Of a stretch of DNA of 64,000 nucleotides, positions 48,083 to 55,657 are shown piece after piece; the stretch's first letter is position 1; each line of letters starts with the position of its first letter. Source of the DNA: Actinokineospora enzanensis DSM 44649 (GTDB lineage Bacteria; Actinomycetota; Actinomycetes; Mycobacteriales; Pseudonocardiaceae); assembly GCF_000374445.1 (NCBI RefSeq), contig NZ_KB894405.1, positions 153,110-217,109 of the forward strand, read 5' to 3'. The position numbers were made by a program, and so were the translations under genes. The notes beneath the pieces were generated by a model, which was not told the origin of the DNA, made no database searches, and worked only from the letters and a program-made list of their open reading frames with translations.

Positions 48083-49246
48083 TCATGGCGTGGGCAGGGT
48101 CACCGCTACTTCCAGTCCGCCATCCGGACGTGCGGCCGCGGTGACCGTGCCGTCGTGCGCCTCGGCGATCGAGCGGACGATGGCCAGGCCGAGGCCCGCG
48201 CCGCCGCGTCCGGCCAGGCGGTCGCCCGCGCCGCGGCGGAACGGCTCGAACAGACCGTCCACTGTGTCCTGCGAGATCACCGGGCCGCTGTTGGACACCG
48301 TGCACCGGTCGTCGACCGTCACCGTGAACCATCCACCGGGTATGTTGTAGAGCATCGCGTTGCGCACCAGGTTGTCCACCAGCTGCGCCAACAGCACCTC
48401 GTCGCCCGCCACCACCAGCGACCGCGCGCGCACCTCCCCACGCACCTCGGGCGCTCCGGTCGGCGGGTTCGCCAACGCCTCCGACACCACCCGGGTCGCC
48501 ACCGCGGCCAGGTCGACCGGGTGTCGTTCGGGCAGGCCGTGGTCGCCGCGCGCCAACAGCAGGAGACCTTCCAGCAGCCGCTCCAGCCGGTGGTTGGCGG
48601 CGAGCAGCTCGGCGCGCACCGCGGCCGGGTCGTCCGGGCTGCCGTCGGCCAGCCGCACCTGGATGAGCGCGCGTTCCACGGCCAGCGGGGTGCGCAGCTC
48701 GTGCGAGGCGTTGGCGACGAACCGGGCCTGGCTGGTGAAGGCGCGGTCGAGCCGGTCGAGCATGTCGTCGAAGGTGTCGGCCAGGGCGCGCAGCTCGTCG
48801 TCCGGGCCGGTCAGCGCGAGCCGCTCGTGGATGTTGCCTGCGGACATGCCGCGCGCCCGCGAGGTGATCGTGTGCAGGGGGCGCAGCACCCGGCCCGCCA
48901 CCCACCAGCCGACCACGCACGCGAACAGCACCATCACGCCCACCGCGATCGCCGAGGCCACCAGCAGCTCGCTGAGCGTGTCCACCTTGATGTCCTCGGC
49001 CAGCGTCCTGATCTGCGCGGGCGACAGCGCCGAACCCTGCACCTCCGGCAGGGCCTGCTTGGGCAGTACGGTCACGTTGGTGCGCCGCTGGCCGGTGACC
49101 GCGTCCCGGATCACCACCTCCACGCTGCCCGCCAGCGTCTGCCCGGAGAGCAGGAACACCACGCCCAGCAGCACCAGGCACGCGGCCAGCGACAGCCCGC
49201 CGTAGAGCAGGGTCAGCCGCAGCCGGACCCCGCGGCCGCGGGTCAG
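48083..49246 (-). CDS. Two-component sensor histidine kinase
   Basis: The kinase has about 387 residues. It carries a membrane helix near the start (LLYGGLSLAACLVLLGVVFL), a short outer loop and a second helix (LLVASAIAVGVMVLFACVV). HAMP follows, then HisKA (ARFVANASHELRTPLAVER, with the phospho-His), N-box LVDNLVRNAMLYN and G-box GGAGLGLAIVRSIAEAHDG. The frame has no ATG, GTG or TTG near the response regulator stop. The best start is CTG 49246, which overlaps that stop as CTGA. A GTG about 48 codons upstream would lie deep inside the regulator gene. It partners the regulator encoded upstream and probably controls the divergent export operon. Confidence 0.9.
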   Translation of the reverse strand: MTRGRGVRLRLTLLYGGLSLAACLVLLGVVFLLSGQTLAGSVEVVIRDAVTGQRRTNVTVLPKQALPEVQGSALSPAQIRTLAEDIKVDTLSELLVASAIAVGVMVLFACVVGWWVAGRVLRPLHTITSRARGMSAGNIHERLALTGPDDELRALADTFDDMLDRLDRAFTSQARFVANASHELRTPLAVERALIQVRLADGSPDDPAAVRAELLAANHRLERLLEGLLLLARGDHGLPERHPVDLAAVATRVVSEALANPPTGAPEVRGEVRARSLVVAGDEVLLAQLVDNLVRNAMLYNIPGGWFTVTVDDRCTVSNSGPVISQDTVDGLFEPFRRGAGDRLAGRGGAGLGLAIVRSIAEAHDGTVTAAARPDGGLEVAVTLPTP

Positions 49247-49896
49247 ACGCGGTAGCCGACGCCCGGCACGGTCACGATCAGCGGCGGGTCGCCCAGCTTC
49301 GCGCGCAGTCTGCTGATCGTGATCCGCACCGCGTTGGTGAACGGATCGGCGTTCTCGTCCCACACGCTCTCCAACAGGGTCTCCGCGCTGACCACCCCGC
49401 CCCGGGCGCCGAGCAGGATCTCCAGCACCGCGAACTCCTTGCGGGACAGCGCCAGGTAGCGGCCGCCGCGCACGGCCTGGTGCCGGGGCACGTCCACCTC
49501 CAGATCGCCGTGCCGCAGCACCGGGGAGACCAGCTCGGCTGGCCGCCTGCCCAGCGCCCGGATCCTGGCCACCAGCTCGTCGAAGTCGAACGGCTTGGCC
49601 AGGTAGTCGTCGGCGCCCAGGGCCAGCCCGCCGACCAGGTCCCGCTTGCCCGCGGCCGCGGTGAGCATCAGCACCCGGCAGCCGGAGCCGCTCGCCACGA
49701 TCCGCCTGCACACCTCGTCGCCGTGCACGACCGGCAGGTCGCGGTCGAGCACGACCACCGCGTACCGGTTGGTGGCCAGCCGCTCCAGTGCCTCGTCGCC
49801 GGTGAGCGCCACGTCCACGGCCAGCGAGCGCCTGCGCAGGCCGTCGGCGATCAGCCCGGCCAGCGCCGGTTCGTCCTCGGCGACCAGCACGCGCAC
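49243..49896 (-). CDS. OmpR-family response regulator
   Basis: This regulator has 217 residues. GTG 49896 was chosen for GGAG 8-9 nt upstream; a TTG at 49938 is less likely. The receiver domain has EDE near residues 7-9, the phospho-acceptor Asp51 (VVLDRDLP), Thr in LMLTA and Lys in DDYLAKPF. The C-terminal winged helix reads LSRKEFAVLEILL..NAVRITISRLRAKLGDPPLI. It forms a two-component system with the adjacent kinase. It is divergent from the lipoprotein-MacAB-like operon, with a 161-nt shared promoter region, which is the usual arrangement for an inducible export system. Confidence 0.93.
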   Translation of the reverse strand: MRVLVAEDEPALAGLIADGLRRRSLAVDVALTGDEALERLATNRYAVVVLDRDLPVVHGDEVCRRIVASGSGCRVLMLTAAAGKRDLVGGLALGADDYLAKPFDFDELVARIRALGRRPAELVSPVLRHGDLEVDVPRHQAVRGGRYLALSRKEFAVLEILLGARGGVVSAETLLESVWDENADPFTNAVRITISRLRAKLGDPPLIVTVPGVGYRV

Positions 49897-50057
49897 CGCT
49901 TCTCCAGTCTCGTCGGGGGTTTTCCCGAGACCGGACAACGGTAACGGGCGGGGTGTTTCACGAGTGTATCGACGAAGCGAGACGCCCGGGATAGCCCCGA
50001 TTCGCTAGATCTGGGGAACCGCATGGCGATTCTCGTTCCCGGAAGGTGTTCCTCCCC

Positions 50058-50576
50058 GTGACTCTGACGTGTTCCCGTCCCGCGCGGGTGGCCGGGCTGT
50101 TGCTGCTCGGCGCCGCGCTGGCCGCGTGCTCCCCGGGCGGTTCCGGCGGCTCGTCCCCCACGACGACCACCACCGTGGCCGCCGACGGCCCGGTGCGCTT
50201 CGTGCAGTGCGTCCGCGACCAGGGTTTCCCGCTGCCGGACCCGCCGCCCGGCGCGCAGACGGTGCAGCTGCCGCCCGAGGCCAAGACCGATCCCGGGATG
50301 GCGCGGGCGGTGGACCAGTGCAGGCACCTGCTGGGGCAGGGCAGCGGCAAGGACGCGTCCGACCCGCAGCAGCAGGACCGGGCCCTCGCGACCGCGCGTT
50401 GCCTGCGCGGCAAGGGCATCCAGGTGGAGGACCCGGCGCCGGGTCAGCCGCTGCGGCTGGACATCGACTCGAAGGACCCCAAGGCGTTGCAGGCGGTGCA
50501 GGACTGCCGCCGCGAGGTGTCGCAGCAGTTCGCGTCGGGCGCGCCGCAGCCGAGCGGGCAGTCCAGTGGCGGCTGA
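50058..50576 (+). CDS. Lipoprotein of a MacAB-like export operon
   Basis: The product has 172 residues. GTG 50058 has GGAAGG upstream; an earlier GTG at 50046 would add four residues. A lipobox LGAALAAC ends the signal peptide at about residue 24. The mature part is Gln/Asp/Pro-rich with four Cys (VQCVRDQGFPLPDPP, VDQCRHLL, ARCLRGKG, QDCRREV), a pattern typical of small actinobacterial lipoproteins of unknown function found beside MacA-like adaptors. It overlaps the adaptor gene by 11 nt. Confidence 0.8.
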   Translation: MTLTCSRPARVAGLLLLGAALAACSPGGSGGSSPTTTTTVAADGPVRFVQCVRDQGFPLPDPPPGAQTVQLPPEAKTDPGMARAVDQCRHLLGQGSGKDASDPQQQDRALATARCLRGKGIQVEDPAPGQPLRLDIDSKDPKALQAVQDCRREVSQQFASGAPQPSGQSSGG

Positions 50577-51672
50577 GCGTCGCCGCCGGTGGTGGTGGCT
50601 GGTGATAGTGCTCGTGCTGGCCGGGCTGGGCGCGGCCGTGTTCGTGCTGCTGCGCCCGGACCGCACGGCCGCCACGCCGGGAGCCCGTCCCGCGCCGCCC
50701 ACCGCGTCGGTGGTGCGGGCCGACCTCGCCCAGACGACTCGCGCCGACGGCACCCTCGGGTTCGACGGCAGCGTGCCGGTGCCCGCCGCGCCCGGCGGCG
50801 GTATCGCGACGTGGTTGCCCGCGCCCGGCACCGTCGTCCACCGGGGTGAGCGGGTCTACTCGGTGAACAACCGCCCTGTCCCGCTTTTCCACGGTGACAC
50901 GCCGCTGTGGCGGGAGCTGGCCGAGGGCATGGACGACGGACCGGACGTTCGGGAGTTGCGGGACAATCTCCGCGCGTTGGGCTTCGCGCCGAACCTCACC
51001 GAGGACAGCGCGCATTTCTCGGCCGCCGTCGGCGACGCCGTGGCCCGGTGGCAACGCGCGATCGGCGTCGAGGACAGCCGCAGGGTGCGACCTGGCGAGG
51101 TCGTCGTCGCCCCGTCCGACCTGCGGGTGGTGGACGTGCGCGGCACGCTCGGCGGGAGCCTGACGCCGATCGTGCTGACCGCGTCCGGCACCGGGCGCGT
51201 GGTGACCGTGGACCTCGGGGTCGCCCAGCAGGGCCTCGCCAGGGTGGGCGCCGCCGTGCGGGTGCTGCTGCCCACCGGCGAGGCGACGCCGGGCCGGGTC
51301 GCCTCCGTCGGCACCGTCGCCACGGCCGCGCCACGCGACCCCGCCGCCCCCACGGGCAATGACGCCGTGCAGGCCACGCTTCCGGTGCGGGTCACGCTGG
51401 ACAAGCCGGAGGCGGCGGGCAGCCTGGACGGGGCGCCGGTCGCGGTGGAGTTCACCAGCGACGTGCACCGGGGCGTGCTCGCGGTCCCGTTGGTCGCGCT
51501 GCTGGCCATGCCGGACGGCGACTACGCGGTCGACGTGGTGCAGACGTCCGGGGACGGCTCCTGGCACACCCGGCGCGTGGTGGTGCGGCTCGGGTTCTTC
51601 GCCACCGGTCAGGTCGAGGTCGCCGCCGACGGCCTGACCGAGGGCATGCGGGTGCAGGTGCCCGCCCGGTGA
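50566..51672 (+). CDS. Membrane fusion (adaptor) protein with peptidoglycan-binding domain
   Basis: This 368-residue protein starts at GTG 50566. It has one N-terminal membrane helix (RWWWLVIVLVLAGLGAAVFVL) and a beta-barrel/lipoyl arrangement typical of MacA/HlyD-like adaptors. A peptidoglycan-binding_1 domain is inserted (DGPDVRELRDNLRALGFAPN to WQRAIGVE). The C-terminal part (VAVPLVALLAMPDGDYAVDV) is the adaptor's final beta domain. It should link the ABC permease to the cell wall. The stop overlaps the ATPase start. Confidence 0.85.
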   Translation: MAAERRRRWWWLVIVLVLAGLGAAVFVLLRPDRTAATPGARPAPPTASVVRADLAQTTRADGTLGFDGSVPVPAAPGGGIATWLPAPGTVVHRGERVYSVNNRPVPLFHGDTPLWRELAEGMDDGPDVRELRDNLRALGFAPNLTEDSAHFSAAVGDAVARWQRAIGVEDSRRVRPGEVVVAPSDLRVVDVRGTLGGSLTPIVLTASGTGRVVTVDLGVAQQGLARVGAAVRVLLPTGEATPGRVASVGTVATAAPRDPAAPTGNDAVQATLPVRVTLDKPEAAGSLDGAPVAVEFTSDVHRGVLAVPLVALLAMPDGDYAVDVVQTSGDGSWHTRRVVVRLGFFATGQVEVAADGLTEGMRVQVPAR

Positions 51673-52352
51673 CCGAGATGATCACGGCCGAGCGCGTGGG
51701 CAAGGTCTACCGCGGCGGCGTGCCCGCGCTCACGGACGTGTCGCTGACCGTCCGGGCGGGCGAGCTGGTCGCGATCGTGGGCCCGTCCGGCTCGGGCAAG
51801 AGCACCCTGCTGCACCTGATGGGCACGCTGGACAAGCCGACCTCCGGCGTCATCCGCCTCCTGGGCCACGACGTCGCCGCCGTCCGCGACCGCACGCTCG
51901 CCGCGATGCGCGCGCACTGGATCGGCTTTGTTTTCCAGCAGTTCTTCCTGGGCGCCACATTGTCCGCTGTGGACAATGTGGCCGCGGGCCTGATGTACGC
52001 GGGCGTGCCGCACCGGCGCAGGCGCGAGCGAGCGGCGGAGGTGCTGGACCGGGTCGGGCTCGGGCACCGGCTCGACCACCGGCCCGCGCGGATGTCCGGC
52101 GGTGAACGGCAACGGGTGGCGATCGCCCGCGCGCTGGTGGCCGGGCCCGCGATCGTGCTGGCCGACGAACCCACCGGCAACCTGGACACCGCCTCCGGCG
52201 CGGTCGTGCTCGACCTGCTGCACCGACTCAACCGGGAGGGCACGACCATCGTGGTGATCACGCACGACACCGAGGTGGCCGAACGGTTGCCGCGTCGGAT
52301 CCGGGTGCGGGACGGCGCTGTCGTCGGCGACTCCGCGGTGGGTGCGCGATGA
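51669..52352 (+). CDS. ABC transporter ATP-binding protein (MacB/LolD type)
   Basis: The ATPase has 227 residues with GTG 51669 (GTGA overlap). It shows Walker [19 protein letters not shown], signature [15 protein letters not shown], Walker [14 protein letters not shown] and switch His [11 protein letters not shown]. The Q-loop region reads [13 protein letters not shown]. It energises the FtsX-type permease encoded next. Confidence 0.95.
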   Translation: MTEMITAERVGKVYRGGVPALTDVSLTVRAGELVAIVGPSGSGKSTLLHLMGTLDKPTSGVIRLLGHDVAAVRDRTLAAMRAHWIGFVFQQFFLGATLSAVDNVAAGLMYAGVPHRRRRERAAEVLDRVGLGHRLDHRPARMSGGERQRVAIARALVAGPAIVLADEPTGNLDTASGAVVLDLLHRLNREGTTIVVITHDTEVAERLPRRIRVRDGAVVGDSAVGAR

Positions 52353-53557
52353 CCGCCGCCGTGCGGGATCTGCCGCCGCCGTCGACGCTGCGGACCGCGG
52401 ACCTGTTGCGGGAGAGCACATCGGGCATCCGCGGCCGACCCGGGCGGGCCGCGTTGTCGCTGTTGGGGATCGCGGTCGGGGTGACGGCGATGGTGGCCGT
52501 GCTCGGGATCAGCGCGGCGAGCCAGGCGGGATTGATCGCGCAGATCAGCAGTCTGGGCACGAACATGCTGACGGTCTCGCCCGGCCGCGACCTGTTCGGC
52601 AACCAGACACGACTGCCGGTCGAGTCCGTTGCCATGGTCGGGCGGATCGAGGGTGTGGAGTCGGTCAGCGCGGTCGGCGCGGTGACCGGGCACTCGGTGC
52701 GGCGCACGGACAAGGTCGATCCCCAGGACACCAACGGGATCGCGGTGCTGGCGACCCGGTTGGACCTGCTGGACACCCTGGGCGGCACGGTCGCGGCGGG
52801 CTCCTGGCTGAATCCGGCGACGGAGCGTTACCCGGCGGTGGTGCTGGGCTCGGTCGCGGCCGCGCGGCTGGGCGTGGACGTCGTGGGGGACCAGGTCTAC
52901 CTGGGGGACCGGTGGTTCACGGTGGTCGGACTGCTTGGGACGCTGCCACTCGCGCCGGAGATCGACCGCGCGGCCTTGGTCGGCTGGCCGGTGGCCCAGT
53001 CCACTCTGGCCTTCTCCGGGCACCCCACAACGATCTACGAGCGGTCCGCCGACGCTGCCGTGACCTCGGTCCGCGCGGTGCTCGCGGCCACCGCCGACCC
53101 GGAGAACCCGCAGAACGTCGCGGTGTCCCGGCCATCCGACGCGCTCACCGCGCAGCTGGCCGCGCGGTCCGCGTTCGACCAGCTGTTCCTCGGCCTCGGC
53201 GCGGTGGCGCTGCTGGTGGGCGGGATCGGGGTGGCCAACACGATGATCGTCTCGGTGCTGGAGCGGCGCGGCGAGATCGGCATGCGACGCTCGCTCGGGG
53301 CCACCCGGGGACAGGTACGGGCGCAGTTCCTGGCCGAGTCCGCGGTGCTGTCGGGCATCGGCGGTGTGCTCGGCGTGCTGGTCGGGATCGCCGTCTGCGT
53401 CGGCTATTCACTCTCGCGTGACCTGCCGGTGACGTTGTCCTTGGCGGCGGTGGGCGCCGGCCTCGCGGCCGCGGTGGTCACCGGGATCGTCGCCGGGCTC
53501 TACCCCGCGGCCCGCGCCGCGCGGCTGAGCCCCACCGAGGCGCTCGCGGCGGTCTGA
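52349..53557 (+). CDS. MacB/FtsX-type ABC permease
   Basis: This permease has 402 residues; ATG 52349 overlaps the ATPase stop. A first membrane helix near residues 35-58 ([20 protein letters not shown]) precedes a large MacB periplasmic core domain. Three C-terminal helices form the FtsX domain, with [29 protein letters not shown] as a recognisable stretch. Together with the adaptor and lipoprotein it makes a tripartite-like exporter. Such systems move peptides, antibiotics or lipids from the membrane; the candidate RiPP locus begins 72 nt downstream on the same strand. Confidence 0.92.
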   Translation: MTAAVRDLPPPSTLRTADLLRESTSGIRGRPGRAALSLLGIAVGVTAMVAVLGISAASQAGLIAQISSLGTNMLTVSPGRDLFGNQTRLPVESVAMVGRIEGVESVSAVGAVTGHSVRRTDKVDPQDTNGIAVLATRLDLLDTLGGTVAAGSWLNPATERYPAVVLGSVAAARLGVDVVGDQVYLGDRWFTVVGLLGTLPLAPEIDRAALVGWPVAQSTLAFSGHPTTIYERSADAAVTSVRAVLAATADPENPQNVAVSRPSDALTAQLAARSAFDQLFLGLGAVALLVGGIGVANTMIVSVLERRGEIGMRRSLGATRGQVRAQFLAESAVLSGIGGVLGVLVGIAVCVGYSLSRDLPVTLSLAAVGAGLAAAVVTGIVAGLYPAARAARLSPTEALAAV

Positions 53558-53629
53558 ACGGTGTCCAAAAGGTCTGGACCAATTAGCGCGCTCGGTTTCA
53601 CAAGTACCGCACCCGTACATGGGGGTCGC

Positions 53630-54094
53630 ATGGGGACACGCAAGTTCGCCAGACCGGCCAGGGACGAGGAGGAGGAACGGCAGCTGCGCAAGCTCGCGGG
53701 CTCGCGCACCGTGCCGCGCTGGCTCGGGCAGCGCGCCCAGATCGTCACGCTCAGCTGGGACGGCGCGGCCACCGAGGAGATCGCCGAGCAGGTCGGCCTG
53801 CGTCCGCGCACCGTGCGGGCCTGGCTCAACCGGTTCGACACCGACGGCGTCGCCGGTCTGGCCGACCTGCCGCGCTCCGGTCGGCCCCAGCGGCTCACCC
53901 AGGCGGACCGGTCGGCGCTGGTCCGGCTGGCGGCCACCGGCGGCCGGTCGCCGTGGACGCTGACCACGCTCACCGACGCGGCCCGCGCGCAGGGCATCGC
54001 GGTCAGCCGCAGCCAGCTGCGTCGGGTGCTCATCGACGCGGGCGTGACCTGGCAGGAAGTCCACGAGAATGCCTGCGAAAACGGCGTCGAATAG
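53630..54094 (+). CDS. Stand-alone HTH protein related to IS630 transposase N-terminus
   Basis: The protein has 154 residues. ATG 53630 follows GGGGG. It carries two HTH units: AQIVTLSWDGAATEEIAEQV..RPRTVRAWLNRF (HTH_29/homeodomain-like) and a winged region WTLTTLTDAARAQGIAVSR..LRRVLIDAGVTW. This is the DNA-binding half of IS630-family transposases. The catalytic DDE domain is absent; the frame ends cleanly at ENACENGVE. No terminal inverted repeats were noticed. An intact frame ahead of a peptide-enzyme pair suggests a domesticated regulator rather than debris, although a truncated transposase cannot be excluded. Confidence 0.75.
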   Translation: MGTRKFARPARDEEEERQLRKLAGSRTVPRWLGQRAQIVTLSWDGAATEEIAEQVGLRPRTVRAWLNRFDTDGVAGLADLPRSGRPQRLTQADRSALVRLAATGGRSPWTLTTLTDAARAQGIAVSRSQLRRVLIDAGVTWQEVHENACENGVE

Positions 54095-54188
54095 CCGCCC
54101 GGGGAATGGGTTCGCGTTCTTTTGGCACGACCGCGCGCCCGACCCTTTACCGACCTGCTCCATATGTGTGACACCGTCTCATGCGGAG

Positions 54189-54218
54189 TTGACGTCGTCG
54201 CGCGCGGTTCCCGAGAAT
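54189..54218 (+). promoter_or_regulatory. Putative promoter of the peptide-JmjC operon
   Basis: TTGACG (54189-54194) and GAGAAT (54213-54218) are 18 nt apart, giving a predicted start near 54226 and a leader of about 60 nt before the peptide gene. The -10 box is imperfect. Confidence 0.35.
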
Positions 54219-54284
54219 CGTTCGCGGCATCCGGTTTCCCGCGGCTGCCGATCCCACCACCGGACAACGGAACAGGGGTAAGCC

Positions 54285-54431
54285 ATGTCCGAGAAGTTCT
54301 CGCTGGACGCCGAGGACGTCGAGGTGACCAGGACGCCGCCCGCCTCGGCGGACTTCGTCATCGCCGACGACGACCCGACCGACCCGATCCTCGTGATCGC
54401 CGACGACGACCCGTCGGACCCCGTGCTCTGA
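54285..54431 (+). CDS. Candidate RiPP precursor peptide with two 12-residue acidic repeats
   Basis: This is a 48-residue peptide starting at ATG 54285, with AGGGG about 6-7 nt upstream. Residues 1-24 look like a leader (MSEKFSLDAEDVEV then TRTPPASAD). The rest consists of two tandem 12-mers, residues 25-36 and 37-48, of form VIADDDP[TS]DP[IV]L, identical at 10 of 12 positions. The stop overlaps the JmjC oxygenase start (TGATG), so the two are translationally coupled. There is no Cys or Lys in the repeat region, which argues against lanthipeptide, thiopeptide or sactipeptide chemistry. Five Asp per repeat, beside an Fe(II)/2-oxoglutarate enzyme, suggest Asp hydroxylation. It was identified by reading the gap; its length hides it from routine gene calling. 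The RiPP assignment is inference. Confidence 0.75.
   Translation: MSEKFSLDAEDVEVTRTPPASADFVIADDDPTDPILVIADDDPSDPVL
54357..54428 (+). repeat. Tandem 36-bp repeat in the peptide gene
   Basis: Two adjacent 36-bp units (54357-54392 and 54393-54428) encode the two 12-residue acidic repeats. They differ at a few positions, mostly silent or conservative (Thr/Ser, Ile/Val), which fits an internal duplication kept by selection on the protein. Confidence 0.85.
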
Positions 54432-55648
54432 TGCCGGGACCTTCGACACCGGGGAGGGCCGCGCGCGAGCCCTCCCCGGGGCTCGCCGCGCTGATCGCCC
54501 CGCTGCCCGTGGACCGGTTCACCACCGAGTTCCGCGAGCGCGGGCACGTCCGGATCCCGGCGGGCGATGGCGGCCGGACGCTGCCGCTCTCGCTCGCCGA
54601 CGTGGACGCCATCCTGGCCCAGTCCAGCATCCGGTCCACCGACCTGCGGGTGGTCGCCGACGGCCGGGAGACCCCGATCGCCGAGCTGGCCGCCCCCGGC
54701 GACGCGACCGCGCTGGAGCTGCTCTACGACTGCTACCGCAAGGGCTCCACGCTCGTGCTGAAGTTCCTCGACGAGCGCTGGCCGCCGCTGCGCGAGCTGT
54801 GCGCGGGGCTGGCCGCCGATCTCGACGCGCGCATCCAGGTCAACGTCTACCTGACCCCGCCCGGCGCCCGCGGCCTCACCCCGCACTACGACACGCACGA
54901 CGTGTTCGTGGTCCAGGTCTCGGGCACCAAACACTGGCGCATCTACGACTCGCCCTACCTGCTGCCGCTCCACGGCCAGTCCTACGCCCGGCACCGCGCC
55001 GGACCGGACCCCGGGCCGCCGGTGGAGGAGTTCGTGCTGCGCCCCGGCGACGTCTTCTACATGCCGCGCGGCCGCGTGCACGACGCGCTGTCGCGGGACG
55101 AGGCGTCGCTGCACCTGACCATCGGGGTGCTGCCGGTGCTGTGGGCGTCGGTCGTGCGCGACGCGGTGGAGACCGCGATCGAGCGCGACGAGCGGTTCCG
55201 CCGCGCGGTGCCCGCGGGCACGTTCGCCGACCCGGGGGTGCGGGCGGCGGCCGAGTCGACGGTCGGCGAGTTGCTTGACCTGGTCCGGGAGCTGGCGGAA
55301 CCCGCGCAGCTGCTGGACCGGGCGGAGCGCAACGCGGAGGTGGGCAGGCGGCCCGACCTGGGCGGGCACCTGCTGGACCTGGAGGCCGTCCGGTCGCTGG
55401 ACGGCGACACGACGGTGCGGCGCCGGGAACGGGTGCCGGTCGCGTTGGAGACCGACGCGGAGAAGGTCCACCTGCGTTTCCACGGCAAACGGGTGAGCCT
55501 GCCCGCGCGCGTGGATGAGCAGGTCCGGTTCATCTCCGCGGCCCGTGAACCGTTCCGTCCCGCGGACCTGCCCGGCGGGCTGGACTCGTCGGGTCGCGTC
55601 GTGCTGGTGGGCACCCTTGTGCGCGAAGGGCTGCTCACCGTGGGGTGA
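54431..55648 (+). CDS. JmjC/cupin-type Fe(II)/2-oxoglutarate oxygenase
   Basis: This enzyme has 405 residues. ATG 54431 overlaps the peptide stop. The fold is that of the cupin_4/JmjC ribosomal oxygenases (NO66, MINA53, YcfD). The metal triad is His152 and Asp154 in TPHYDTHDVF plus His217 in PRGRVHDAL, with RIQVNVYLTPPGARGL ahead and GTKHWRIYD (candidate 2-oxoglutarate Lys) between. The C-terminal half is helical, then winged-helix-like, as in those oxygenases. Known relatives hydroxylate His, Arg or Asp/Asn side chains in proteins. Coupling to a short Asp-rich peptide suggests that peptide is the substrate here. A hairpin spans its stop codon. Confidence 0.85.
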   Translation: MPGPSTPGRAAREPSPGLAALIAPLPVDRFTTEFRERGHVRIPAGDGGRTLPLSLADVDAILAQSSIRSTDLRVVADGRETPIAELAAPGDATALELLYDCYRKGSTLVLKFLDERWPPLRELCAGLAADLDARIQVNVYLTPPGARGLTPHYDTHDVFVVQVSGTKHWRIYDSPYLLPLHGQSYARHRAGPDPGPPVEEFVLRPGDVFYMPRGRVHDALSRDEASLHLTIGVLPVLWASVVRDAVETAIERDERFRRAVPAGTFADPGVRAAAESTVGELLDLVRELAEPAQLLDRAERNAEVGRRPDLGGHLLDLEAVRSLDGDTTVRRRERVPVALETDAEKVHLRFHGKRVSLPARVDEQVRFISAAREPFRPADLPGGLDSSGRVVLVGTLVREGLLTVG

Positions 55649-55652
55649 GCAG
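55631..55652. terminator. Hairpin across the JmjC stop codon
   Basis: CTGCTCACC (55631-55639) pairs with GGTGAGCAG (55644-55652) around a 4-nt loop. It spans the JmjC stop codon and lies only 6 nt from the convergent S9 peptidase stop, so it may act as the shared terminator. Confidence 0.55.
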
Positions 55653-55657
55653 GCTTG

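Noticed and set aside
54122-54430. In-frame upstream extension of the JmjC gene
   Set aside because: It would read through the peptide gene in another frame and is Arg-rich; ATG 54431 with TGATG coupling is far better.
54285-54431. Lanthipeptide, sactipeptide or graspetide precursor
   Set aside because: There is no Cys in the peptide, and no LanM/LanC, radical SAM or ATP-grasp enzyme in the neighbourhood.
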